From: Fen-1077 sp050014355
GTDB taxonomy: Bacteria; Chloroflexota; Dehalococcoidia; Dehalococcoidales; RBG-16-60-22
DNA: 10,588 nt
Reading direction: 5' to 3'
NCBI GenBank assembly: GCA_050014355.1
Contig: JBEKDL010000066.1
Span: forward strand, 1 to 10,588
The notes beneath the pieces are model-generated. The model worked only from the letters and a program-made list of their open reading frames with translations. It searched no databases and had not been told where the DNA came from. A program made the translations under genes and the position numbers. Positions 1-6,445 of the stretch are shown here, in pieces; the first letter of the stretch is position 1; each line of letters opens with the position of its first letter.

Positions 1-2
1 CC

Positions 3-32
3 ATGAAATAGACGCCTGATAACTGTTATAAT
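3..32 (+). promoter_or_regulatory. Putative promoter of pcrA, leaderless layout
   Basis: A perfect TATAAT lies at 27-32. An ATGAAA at 3-8 matches the -35 consensus at four of six positions, with an 18-base spacer. The pcrA ATG begins at 39, only six bases after the -10 box, so transcription would start on or next to the start codon. No Shine-Dalgarno sequence is visible before the ATG. The -35 is weak and sits at the window edge, so the -10 carries most of the support. Confidence 0.55.
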
Positions 33-38
33 TGAATA

Positions 39-2207
39 ATGGACATCCTCGCCGAGCTCAATCCCGCCCAAAGAGAAGCCGTAGAAGCCATTAATGGGCC
101 GGTGCTCATCCTGGCCGGGCCGGGCAGCGGCAAGACCCGCGTTATTGCCCACCGCGTCGCCTATTTAATCAAAGTGGTCGGCGTCCGGCCGCACCGCATC
201 ATGGCCGTCACTTTCACCAATAAAGCCGCCCGGGAGATGGAGTCGCGGCTCACCAAACTGGTGGGAGAGCAGGTCAAGGACCTCACCATCGGCACGTTTC
301 ACGCCATCTGTGCCCGCATACTGCGCCGCGATGGACAGGGCATCGGCATCGACCCCAAGTTCGTGATTTATGACGACGACGACCAGATTAGCCTGATTAA
401 GAAGAGCCTCCAGGCGCTGGGACTCGACCCCAAGCAGTACGCGCCGCGGGCGCTGCAATCGGTAATCTCGTCCGCCAAGAGCCAGATGGTTACGCCGTCC
501 GACTACCCGAAGCGGAGCCGCAGCTATTTCGAGGAGATAACCCAGCGCGTCTACGAGCGCTATGAAAAGCTCCTCGGGGAGAGCAAGGCGCTGGACTTCG
601 ACGACCTGCTGCTGAAGGCGGTCGAGCTGTTCCGTAAAAGCCCGGAAACCCTCCTTAAATACCAGTCCCGCTACCTGCACATCCAGGTGGACGAGTTCCA
701 GGACACCAACCTCGTCCAGTACGAGCTCATCAAGCAATTGGCCGGGAAGTGGCGCAATGTATGCGTCGTCGGCGACCCCGACCAGTCGATTTACTCCTGG
801 CGCTCCGCCGACCTGCGCAATATCATGAACTTCGAGAAAGACTACCCCGACGCGAAAGTCGTGCTCCTCGAGCAGAACTACCGCTCCACCAAGATGATTC
901 TCGAGGCTGCTTCCGGCGTCATCCAGGCCAACCGTCAGCGCAAGGAAAAAGGTCTCTGGACGGAGAACGAGGCCGGCATGCCCGTGACCGTCGCCGAGAC
1001 CTACACCGAACAGGAAGAGGCGCAGTACGTCGTTAACGAAATCGATAACCTGGTACGGCGGGGGGAGGTCAAGCCGGGCGACTGCGCCGTGATGTACCGC
1101 ACCAACGCCCAGTCCCGCGTCCTGGAAGAGGCCTTTATCCGCTACGGGACTCCCTATAAGCTCGTGGCCGGGACGCGCTTTTATGAACGCCGAGAGGTCA
1201 AGGATATCATCGCTTACCTGCGGCTTATCCAGAACCCTTTCGATTCGGTAAGCCTGCTGCGCATTATCAATGTCCCTCAACGCGGTATCGGGCAGCAGAG
1301 CCTCGACGAGCTAACACGCTGGGCGGGCTCGCAGGGCGCGGGCGAGTACCGCGCCCTGCAGCTGCTGGTGGAATCGAAAGATACTAACGCGGAACTGCCC
1401 TTCAGCGCGCGGACGGTCAAAGCGCTGACGGGTTTTGCCGTGATGATAGAGGGCATCATCGAAAAAAGCCAGGAGCTGAACACGGTCGAGCTTTTCGACC
1501 GGCTGATAGAGCAAATCGGCTATAAAAAATACCTGGAGGGTATGCCCGACGGCGAGGAGCGCTGGGAGAATGTCCTGGAGCTACGGGGCGTGGCGCAGGA
1601 CTACCGCGATTACGCGCCCCGGGAGGGGCTGGCCGCCTTCCTCGAAAGCGTGGCGCTGGTTTCGGACGTGGATGATCTGGAGGAGCAGCGGGAGCGCGTG
1701 ACGCTGATCACGCTGCACCAGGCCAAGGGGCTGGAGTTCCCGGTGGTGTTCATCATCGGACTAGAGGACGGCATCCTCCCGCATGTGAAGTCAATCGACG
1801 ACCCGCAGCAGCTGGAAGAAGAGCGGCGGCTATTTTACGTGGGGATAACGCGGGCGGGGAAGCGCGTTTACCTGGTGCGGGCCTTCCGCCGCCACCTGAT
1901 GGGCGCCAGCACCGTCAACCGGCCGTCGCGCTTTCTCAAGGACATCCCGGCGCACCTGATTGCCGGACGCACTATCCAGGAAGGCGAGGCGGTCGTGGAG
2001 TCAGCGCTGGAGCAGAGCCATGAGCCGGTAATCCAGGTAGATTTGCCGGGGTTCAAGCCGGGCGACCACGTGCGGCACGGGCAGTTCGGGGAGGGGACGG
2101 TGGTAAGCTACCAGAAGACCCGCACTGACGCCGAGGTGGTGGTGGCGTTCGATGGGGCGGGGGTAAAGCGCTTTCTCTTGAGCTTTGCGAAGATAGAGAG
2201 GGTGTGA
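39..2207 (+). CDS. pcrA: UvrD/PcrA-type superfamily 1A DNA helicase
   Basis: This is an ATP-dependent 3'-5' DNA helicase of the UvrD/PcrA/Rep family, acting in nucleotide excision repair, removal of replication blocks and clearance of RNA polymerase. All helicase motifs are visible in order: Q motif LNPAQ at residues 7-11, Walker A AGPGSGKT at 26-33, motif Ia TFTNKAA near 58, Walker B VDEFQD at 217-222, motif III GDPDQSIYSWR from 245, motif V TLHQAKGLE at 558-566, and motif VI from about 593 with YVGITRA. The C-terminal 50 residues (about 670-722, with GDHVRHGQFGEG) form the Tudor-like domain known in PcrA/UvrD to bind RNA polymerase. At 722 residues the length is normal and the gene looks intact. 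The start is the ATG six bases after a TATAAT, with no ribosome binding site. A small gene follows after 30 bases and may be cotranscribed. Choosing between the names pcrA and uvrD is convention; the function is secure. Confidence 0.96.
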   Translation: MDILAELNPAQREAVEAINGPVLILAGPGSGKTRVIAHRVAYLIKVVGVRPHRIMAVTFTNKAAREMESRLTKLVGEQVKDLTIGTFHAICARILRRDGQGIGIDPKFVIYDDDDQISLIKKSLQALGLDPKQYAPRALQSVISSAKSQMVTPSDYPKRSRSYFEEITQRVYERYEKLLGESKALDFDDLLLKAVELFRKSPETLLKYQSRYLHIQVDEFQDTNLVQYELIKQLAGKWRNVCVVGDPDQSIYSWRSADLRNIMNFEKDYPDAKVVLLEQNYRSTKMILEAASGVIQANRQRKEKGLWTENEAGMPVTVAETYTEQEEAQYVVNEIDNLVRRGEVKPGDCAVMYRTNAQSRVLEEAFIRYGTPYKLVAGTRFYERREVKDIIAYLRLIQNPFDSVSLLRIINVPQRGIGQQSLDELTRWAGSQGAGEYRALQLLVESKDTNAELPFSARTVKALTGFAVMIEGIIEKSQELNTVELFDRLIEQIGYKKYLEGMPDGEERWENVLELRGVAQDYRDYAPREGLAAFLESVALVSDVDDLEEQRERVTLITLHQAKGLEFPVVFIIGLEDGILPHVKSIDDPQQLEEERRLFYVGITRAGKRVYLVRAFRRHLMGASTVNRPSRFLKDIPAHLIAGRTIQEGEAVVESALEQSHEPVIQVDLPGFKPGDHVRHGQFGEGTVVSYQKTRTDAEVVVAFDGAGVKRFLLSFAKIERV

Positions 2208-2237
2208 TAGAAAGTAATACTTAATTAGGAGATTGGC

Positions 2238-2528
2238 ATGGTTATTACATATAATTCCTTTATTATTTTCTGCAAAACGCTCATAGGGCAAAAATTTTAC
2301 ACTTTATATGCCCATAGCCCGTATGTATTAAAGTCAGTTGATAATGAACAAATAGTCTGGACAGTGAAAACGGGCAACGAACGATATTCTACGAAAAAGT
2401 GGATTGAGAGGTATCTAAATGGGTATGCAAGAACTCAATCTTTACATCCCAAGGATTATCCTGGAACTACAGAGTCATCATTTATATTGCCTCTTATTGA
2501 CCTTTATAATAAGCACACCAATTCTTAA
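2238..2528 (+). CDS. Small protein of unknown function, AT-rich
   Basis: A 96-residue ORF that I do not recognise. Support for a real gene is a strong ribosome binding site, AGGAGA at 2227-2232, five bases before the ATG, and a position only 30 bases after the pcrA stop, which would allow cotranscription. The protein begins with a hydrophobic stretch (ITYNSFIIF). Its middle is charged and aromatic, including VWTVKTGNERYSTKKWIERY, and its end contains TTESSFILPLIDLY. There is no signal peptide or clear membrane helix. Base composition is much more AT-rich than pcrA or mutL, which fits recent acquisition. A longer hydrophobic reading in another frame (2419-2682) overlaps it and lacks comparable start signals. 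It could be a small domain protein or the remnant of a larger gene. Confidence 0.6.
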   Translation: MVITYNSFIIFCKTLIGQKFYTLYAHSPYVLKSVDNEQIVWTVKTGNERYSTKKWIERYLNGYARTQSLHPKDYPGTTESSFILPLIDLYNKHTNS

Positions 2529-2577
2529 GCATTATTACTTTTCCAAGCCTACCCTCGTATCATTTAGCGGCTTATCC

Positions 2578-3291
2578 CTAGGTCTGAAAACCTGTCTTAT
2601 CAAGAACTTGTTGATTAATCTCATCAACCTTATCCCTTATCTCTTTTGCATAGTGTTCAAGCAAATACTTGTATGCGTGTAAGTAATCTTGCCCCGAGCT
2701 AGTAGTCGAATTCCAAAAGGCAATACCAAGATTCATAACATTCAATAGTGAGTTAATAGCTGGCGCATAATCTTCTCCAGCCACTCGTATTTCACGCTCA
2801 ACTGCTTTTACGGTTGTTGCATATTCTGCTTCGCATTTTTGTATTATTTGGAATAGTTGCTTTTGCCTATTTATATCGTTAGGATTATGCTCACATAGTT
2901 CTGCCAGCCTTCTTTTATGACCTATCAACTCAAGAGCCAACTTTTCAATGTCAAATAGCAATCTTATAATCTTGTCTCTATCTTGTAAAGGTCTTGGTTG
3001 TGGCTTTTTCATCAACAAAGCACGTATTTCATTACGCTGCTTATAAGGCGCTTTAACCAGAGAAACGAGATATAATGCTACCAATCCAATAACAGCAATG
3101 AATACTGGCACAAGAACTTGATATATTATCTTCCATTCGTTACTAACCCAAGATGGCGTCCAAAATAATACTATAAGAGTGAAAATGGCTATAGCAAGTA
3201 CATCAAATATCCAAAAACGAAGGGTATGAAAAGCCGAAATAGTATCTTTATTTGCTCTTCGCCAAGCTGTTTCACTAAACGGAATTTCCAT
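2578..3291 (-). CDS. Two-helix membrane protein with helical cytoplasmic region, unknown function
   Basis: A 237-residue protein that I do not recognise. Two hydrophobic segments, about residues 25-43 and 56-79, form a membrane hairpin with a short loop rich in Trp between them. The remaining 150 residues are hydrophilic and look mostly helical. Residues 105-135 and 142-172 are rich in Leu, Lys, Glu and Arg with coiled-coil character, and the last 20 residues form another charged helix. No catalytic motif is evident. The ATG at 3291 follows a TTGAAC/TAGAAT promoter by six bases; an AGGGG lies one base from the ATG, too close for a normal ribosome binding site. The gene is AT-rich like its convergent neighbour (49 bases between their ends) and unlike pcrA and mutL on either side. 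Together the two form an accessory patch between repair genes. Confidence 0.72.
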   Translation of the reverse strand: MEIPFSETAWRRANKDTISAFHTLRFWIFDVLAIAIFTLIVLFWTPSWVSNEWKIIYQVLVPVFIAVIGLVALYLVSLVKAPYKQRNEIRALLMKKPQPRPLQDRDKIIRLLFDIEKLALELIGHKRRLAELCEHNPNDINRQKQLFQIIQKCEAEYATTVKAVEREIRVAGEDYAPAINSLLNVMNLGIAFWNSTTSSGQDYLHAYKYLLEHYAKEIRDKVDEINQQVLDKTGFQT

Positions 3292-3297
3292 GCCCCT

Positions 3298-3325
3298 ATT
3301 CTACCACTTTTAAAATCAAGTTCAA
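3298..3325 (-). promoter_or_regulatory. Putative leaderless promoter of the 2578-3291 gene
   Basis: Reading the minus strand, TTGAAC at 3325-3320 and TAGAAT at 3303-3298 are separated by 16 bases. Each matches the sigma-70 consensus at five of six positions. The gene's ATG starts six bases beyond the -10 box, so the transcript would begin at or within a base or two of the start codon, as for pcrA. Confidence 0.5.
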
Positions 3326-3348
3326 GGTAAAAGCGGGAGTGCCCAGCA

Positions 3349-3497
3349 AGAGGGGCGCAGCCCCCTCTCATTTTTCTCCCCCCTTCCCTTAATCCGAAGG
3401 GAAGGGGGCCAGGGGGATAGGTTACACCAAACAAATATAAGGCATAGTAGGGGATTGCCGCGCCTCCCGACTGCATCGGGATGGCTCGCAATGACAG
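3349..3497. repeat. Cluster of three GC-rich hairpins of interspersed-repeat type
   Basis: The 300-base gap between the membrane-protein gene and mutL contains three inverted repeats and no convincing ORF. The first pairs 3349-3355 with 3362-3368 (AGAGGGG with CCCCTCT). The second is a perfect 12-base stem, 3379-3390 with 3397-3408 (CCCCCTTCCCTT with AAGGGAAGGGGG), around a six-base loop. The third pairs ATTGC at 3454-3458 with GCAAT at 3488-3492 and has an inner CCCGA/TCGGG stem at 3466-3480. Its outer end reads, on the minus strand, GTCATTGCGAG, a sequence typical of short interspersed repeats in many environmental bacterial genomes. The remaining gap holds the flanking promoters. Whether the hairpins occur elsewhere in this genome cannot be seen from one window. 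Confidence 0.65.
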
Positions 3498-3506
3498 AAT
3501 AAACCT

Positions 3507-3535
3507 TTGACGCCATCATCGGAAAAGATTACACT
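3507..3535 (+). promoter_or_regulatory. Possible second, upstream mutL promoter
   Basis: TTGACG at 3507-3512 and TACACT at 3530-3535 are separated by exactly 17 bases. The -35 matches consensus at five of six positions and the -10 at four. It would give a leader of about 50 bases, with no ribosome binding site before the mutL ATG. It is weaker than the promoter at 3553-3581 and may be chance. Confidence 0.25.
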
Positions 3536-3552
3536 TTAATCAGTAAATCCCC

Positions 3553-3581
3553 TTGACATTCTACACGTAAACGTGTATTAT
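3553..3581 (+). promoter_or_regulatory. Main mutL promoter
   Basis: A perfect -35 box TTGACA at 3553-3558 and a TATTAT -10 box at 3576-3581 are separated by the ideal 17 bases. Transcription is expected near 3587-3589, only a few bases before the mutL ATG at 3592. The intervening bases are A/T and contain no ribosome binding site, so mutL is probably translated from a leaderless or nearly leaderless message. Confidence 0.75.
3562..3577. promoter_or_regulatory. Palindrome in the mutL promoter spacer, candidate operator
   Basis: TACACGT and ACGTGTA form a perfect 7-base inverted repeat around an AA centre. It fills the DNA between the -35 and -10 boxes and its last two bases overlap the -10 box. 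A dimeric repressor bound here would block RNA polymerase. It does not match the usual Gram-positive LexA (CGAAC...GTTCG) or Escherichia coli LexA (CTG...CAG) sites. The regulator is unknown. Confidence 0.45.
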
Positions 3582-3591
3582 TCTTTAAAAT

Positions 3592-5307
3592 ATGCCAATT
3601 AAAATCCTCGATAATGAGACCATCAACCGTATCGCCGCCGGAGAAGTGGTAGAGCGGCCGGCGTCGTGCGTCAAAGAGCTGGTGGAAAACGCCCTGGACG
3701 CCGGCGCGACGCAAATCGGGGTGGAGATAAGGGGAGGCGGCATTTCACTTATCAGAGTCACCGACAACGGCAGCGGCATTCCTTCAAATGAGGTCGCCCT
3801 CGCTTTCGAGAGGTACGCCACCAGCAAGATAAAAAGCCCGGCGGACCTGCAGAATATCGGCAGTCTCGGTTTCCGCGGGGAGGCCCTGCCCAGCATCGCC
3901 GCGGTGGCCGATGTGGAGCTGCTCACCTGCGCCGACGGCGAAAGCGCCGGGACGTTGATAGTGTTAGAGGGCGGGAAAATCGTCAAACAGCAGAGGGGCG
4001 CCCGGGCGAGGGGCACCACCATTACCGCGCGGGAGCTTTTCCGCCGGGTGCCGGCAAGGCTGAAATTCCTCAAAGCGGTGTCTACCGAGAGCAGCCACGT
4101 CGCCAACGTGGTCAGCCAGTTCGCGCTCGCCTTTCCCGAGGTCGGTTTCGCTCTGTCCGTCGACGGCAAGCCGACGCTGCAGACATCCGGCAAGGGTAGA
4201 TTGCTCGATGCCATTATCGATGTCTACGGCATGGAGACCGCCGGTAAAATGTTGCCGGTGGAGGGCCGGTCGGAAAGCTGGTCGAGCGGGCAGGGTGAAT
4301 CGAATATCCGTGTCACGGGCATGGTCGGCTCGCCCGAGGTAAGCAGGGGAGGCAGGGGCTATTTAAGCTTCTTCGTCAACCGCCGCTGGGTGACCAACCG
4401 CATCCTGGCTTATGCGGTCGAAGAGGCGTATGTGGGTCTCCTGATGACGGGCAGGCATCCGGTGGCCGTACTCGCCATCGAACTGCCGCTGCCGGAGGTA
4501 GACGTCAACATCCATCCCGCCAAGAGCGAGGTCAAGTTTAGGAACGAGTCGGAGGTCTTCCGCGCGGTACAGAAGGCCGTGCGGCAGTCTCTCGTGGCGC
4601 AGATGCCGGTGCCGAAAATCGAAGAAGCGGCGGCTACTTACGCGGCGCCACCGTCATACCGCCAACAAGCGTGGGACCTGCCGCGCTTTGATGAGAGCAA
4701 TAGAGCGCTTCCGGAGACCGTCCTGCCGCTGGCGGCCTCATTGCCGGCGCTGCGGGTAGTAGGGCAGGTTATGAACTGCTATATCGTCGCCGAAGGCCCG
4801 GACGGACTCTATATTATCGACCAGCATGCCGCCCATGAGCGCGTCCGCTTTGAGAAGGTGCTGCGGCAGCGGGCGCAGCGTGCTGTCGAGGTGCAGGGAC
4901 TGCTCGAGCCGGCCACTTTCGAGCTGACGCCGCGGCAAGCGGAAATTCTTAAGTCATGTAATGAAGAGCTTGCGCAGTTCGGCTTTTCCCTGGAGCCTTT
5001 CGGCGAACGCACGTACCTGGTGCGGGCAGTGCCGCTCATGGTAGCGGGGGACAACTGGGCGGGGATGCTGCATGAGCTCCTGGACATGCTGTCCGGCGAG
5101 GCAAAAGGACACTGGGAGGAAAAAATCGTGGCTTCGATTGCCTGCCACGGCGCTGTCAGGAGCGGGCAGGCTTTAAGCGACGACGAGATGAGGGAGCTGG
5201 TGCGGCAGCTGGAGCAGACGTCCAATCCGCATACGTGTCCCCACGGCCGGCCGACCGTCATTCAGCTGGGTAAAGCGCAACTGGAGCGGGAGTTCGGGCG
5301 GGGCTAA
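3592..5307 (+). CDS. mutL: DNA mismatch repair protein MutL, endonuclease-type
   Basis: MutL couples mismatch recognition by MutS to strand nicking and excision. The N-terminal GHKL ATPase is complete: catalytic Glu29 in ELVENALDAGA, Asp58 in the DNGSGI motif, the ATP lid motif SLGFRGEA at 91-98, and the NIHPAKSEVKF segment near 304-314. A less conserved linker follows, rich in Ala and Pro, near residues 335-385. The C-terminal domain carries the metal-binding nuclease motif DQHAAHERVRFE at 410-421, ACHGAVR from 517, CPHGRP at 549-554 and a terminal EFGR. These are the features of MutL proteins that nick DNA themselves, unlike that of E. coli. At 571 residues the length is normal. The ATG at 3592 aligns the N-terminus with known MutL proteins. 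It lies just behind its promoter without a ribosome binding site, and its stop overlaps a convergent nuclease gene by four bases. No mutS is in the window. Confidence 0.97.
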   Translation: MPIKILDNETINRIAAGEVVERPASCVKELVENALDAGATQIGVEIRGGGISLIRVTDNGSGIPSNEVALAFERYATSKIKSPADLQNIGSLGFRGEALPSIAAVADVELLTCADGESAGTLIVLEGGKIVKQQRGARARGTTITARELFRRVPARLKFLKAVSTESSHVANVVSQFALAFPEVGFALSVDGKPTLQTSGKGRLLDAIIDVYGMETAGKMLPVEGRSESWSSGQGESNIRVTGMVGSPEVSRGGRGYLSFFVNRRWVTNRILAYAVEEAYVGLLMTGRHPVAVLAIELPLPEVDVNIHPAKSEVKFRNESEVFRAVQKAVRQSLVAQMPVPKIEEAAATYAAPPSYRQQAWDLPRFDESNRALPETVLPLAASLPALRVVGQVMNCYIVAEGPDGLYIIDQHAAHERVRFEKVLRQRAQRAVEVQGLLEPATFELTPRQAEILKSCNEELAQFGFSLEPFGERTYLVRAVPLMVAGDNWAGMLHELLDMLSGEAKGHWEEKIVASIACHGAVRSGQALSDDEMRELVRQLEQTSNPHTCPHGRPTVIQLGKAQLEREFGRG

Positions 5308-5735
5308 CCATTGCCATCTTCAGAACGGTGTATCTCGTCCCAGCGCACCATACCGTTTTCGATAAGCTGGCGGATTTTCTTTTGCTGGGGAGTCAGCCCG
5401 GCGCTCTTGCCCGACTTAACCTCAAGGATAACGATTTCCTCCGGCTCACCTTTGGCCAGGCCGGGAAAAACTATCATGTCGATGGGGCTGCCGATAAAGC
5501 GCACCTCCGTCGGGTCGTATTTGAAGTCGGGAAAAAATGGTACCATCTGCTCGGTGAACTTGCCGCCCAGCACAGCGCGACTCTGCGTCACAGCTGATTT
5601 ACGTATTTCAGCTATTTCTTCATCGCGCCAGTCGCGGAAGCGCTTTTCGTAGACTAGGTGGGTTATCAGTATGCTTACCAGCACAACTATAACAGCGATG
5701 ACGGTAGTGATAATAATGACGGCGGTGATTCCCAT
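5304..5735 (-). CDS. Membrane-anchored endonuclease related to archaeal Holliday junction resolvases
   Basis: A 143-residue protein of the COG4741 type, predicted secreted or membrane-bound endonucleases distantly related to archaeal Hjc resolvases. Residues 3-28 are a strongly hydrophobic N-terminal helix, serving as anchor or uncleaved signal. The rest fits a PD-(D/E)XK fold: a conserved-looking SRAVLGGKFTEQM segment at 52-64 with Glu63, Asp86 in SPIDMIVF, EVK at 105-107 (the E-x-K catalytic pair), and a following Gln-rich helix. The family assignment comes from these motifs; substrate and cell location are not established. The ATG at 5735 has a good GGAGG six bases upstream (5742-5746). 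The gene runs opposite to mutL and their stop codons overlap (CTAA at 5304-5307). It lies downstream of pyrE on the same strand, after a 107-base gap holding a repeat, so it could be the last gene of the lepB-pyrE unit. Confidence 0.8.
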   Translation of the reverse strand: MGITAVIIITTVIAVIVVLVSILITHLVYEKRFRDWRDEEIAEIRKSAVTQSRAVLGGKFTEQMVPFFPDFKYDPTEVRFIGSPIDMIVFPGLAKGEPEEIVILEVKSGKSAGLTPQQKKIRQLIENGMVRWDEIHRSEDGNG

Positions 5736-5764
5736 GGCAGGCCTCCAGAAATGTATTTAAGGGC

Positions 5765-5836
5765 TTGTCATTCTAAGCGAAGTGAAGAATCTCGTGGTGG
5801 ATAAGGGCTGGATTCCCGCCTTCGCGGGAATGACAA
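5765..5836. repeat. 72-base interspersed repeat with terminal inverted repeats
   Basis: The element begins TTGTCATTC (5765-5773) and ends GAATGACAA (5828-5836), a perfect 9-base terminal inverted repeat. Its right part is a hairpin, ATTCCCGC at 5812-5819 and GCGGGAAT at 5824-5831 with a four-base loop; this has the ATTCCC-N8-GGGAAT layout of the neisserial dRS3 repeat. The left part (CTAAGCGAAGTGAAGAATCTC) resembles the GTCATTCTGAGCGAAGCGAAGAATC-type repeats scattered through many environmental genomes. It sits between pyrE and the nuclease gene. There is no ORF in it, so it may be a REP-type or MITE-like element. No target duplication is evident. Confidence 0.7.
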
Positions 5837-5842
5837 ACCCAG

Positions 5843-6430
5843 TTAGCCTGTTTTCGCCTGACTGCTGCCGGGCCTCACCAGCGGGATACCCTGCGCACAG
5901 AGGGGGCATTGCGCGGCGGGGTAGGCGACCTCTTCCGCGCGGTGGCAGGCATAAAAAGGCACGCCGAAATCCACCGGCTGCATCGAACGGTCGACCATGA
6001 CGCCAATGCCGACGATTTTCCCGCCGAGCTTCTTGACCGCATCGACGACTTCGCGGATAGAGCCGCCAGTGGTGAAGATATCATCAACAATGAGCACTTT
6101 CTCCCCGGGCTCGATGCGGAAGCCGCGTCGGAATACGCGCCCCTTACCTCCCGTCTCGTCTTTCTCGGCAAAGATACCGCGCACGCCGAGCTGCCGGGCC
6201 GTCTCATAGGATAGTATGATGCCGGGAATGGTCGGGCCGGCCACCACCTGGACACCCGCCTTACGAAAGCGGTCGGCAATCATGCGGCACAGTTTCTCCG
6301 TGTATTCGGGGAACTGGAGCACGTGGGCTTTTTCCCAGTAGACGGGGGAATGCAGGCCGGAGGCGAGCAGGAAATGCCCTTTGAGCAACGCCTCCGATTT
6401 CTCGAACATCGCCAGGACATTTTCTGCCAT
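5843..6430 (-). CDS. pyrE: Orotate phosphoribosyltransferase, Thermus-family type
   Basis: PyrE joins orotate to PRPP to make orotidine 5'-phosphate in de novo pyrimidine synthesis, in the cytoplasm. The PRPP-binding motif VDDIFTTGGS is at residues 115-124, and the flexible catalytic loop near FAEKDETGGKGRVFRRGF at about 87-104. The early LASGLHSPVYW segment is typical of the enzyme. The C-terminal extension contains Cys162 and a CPLC pair (Cys175, Cys178) followed by GIPLVRPGS, as found in the Thermus-type PyrE family (TIGR01367). The start chosen is the ATG at 6430, because AGGAG at 6438-6442 is seven bases upstream. A GTG two codons earlier (6436) is only one base from that site and is unlikely. 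From this ATG the protein has 195 residues. lepB ends 15 bases upstream on the same strand, so the two are probably one transcript. Confidence 0.95.
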   Translation of the reverse strand: MAENVLAMFEKSEALLKGHFLLASGLHSPVYWEKAHVLQFPEYTEKLCRMIADRFRKAGVQVVAGPTIPGIILSYETARQLGVRGIFAEKDETGGKGRVFRRGFRIEPGEKVLIVDDIFTTGGSIREVVDAVKKLGGKIVGIGVMVDRSMQPVDFGVPFYACHRAEEVAYPAAQCPLCAQGIPLVRPGSSQAKTG

Positions 6431-6445
6431 TTTCACACTCCTGTA

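Noticed and set aside
165..1280. 371-residue minus-strand ORF opposite pcrA
   Set aside because: It lies entirely within the helicase gene, is antisense to conserved motifs, and reads as a typical shadow of GC-rich coding DNA.
2419..2682. Hydrophobic 87-residue plus-strand ORF
   Set aside because: It overlaps the 2238-2528 ORF and runs antisense into the membrane-protein gene. It has no good ribosome binding site, and its hydrophobicity comes from AT-rich DNA.
3349..3375. Hairpin followed by TTTTT on the plus strand, resembling an intrinsic terminator
   Set aside because: No plus-strand gene ends nearby; the closest plus-strand stop is 800 bases upstream with an opposing gene between. It fits better as part of the repeat cluster.
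3189..3491. 100-residue minus-strand ORF through the hairpin cluster
   Set aside because: Its coding would consist of repeat DNA plus an out-of-frame overlap with the membrane-protein gene. The translated text is low-complexity Gly/Pro from the hairpins.
3585..4214. 209-residue minus-strand ORF opposite the mutL N-terminus
   Set aside because: It is antisense to the conserved MutL ATPase motifs and shows no recognisable family.
5812..5831. GC-rich hairpin as a pyrE terminator
   Set aside because: Neither strand has a T-run after the stem, and the stem is part of the interspersed repeat.
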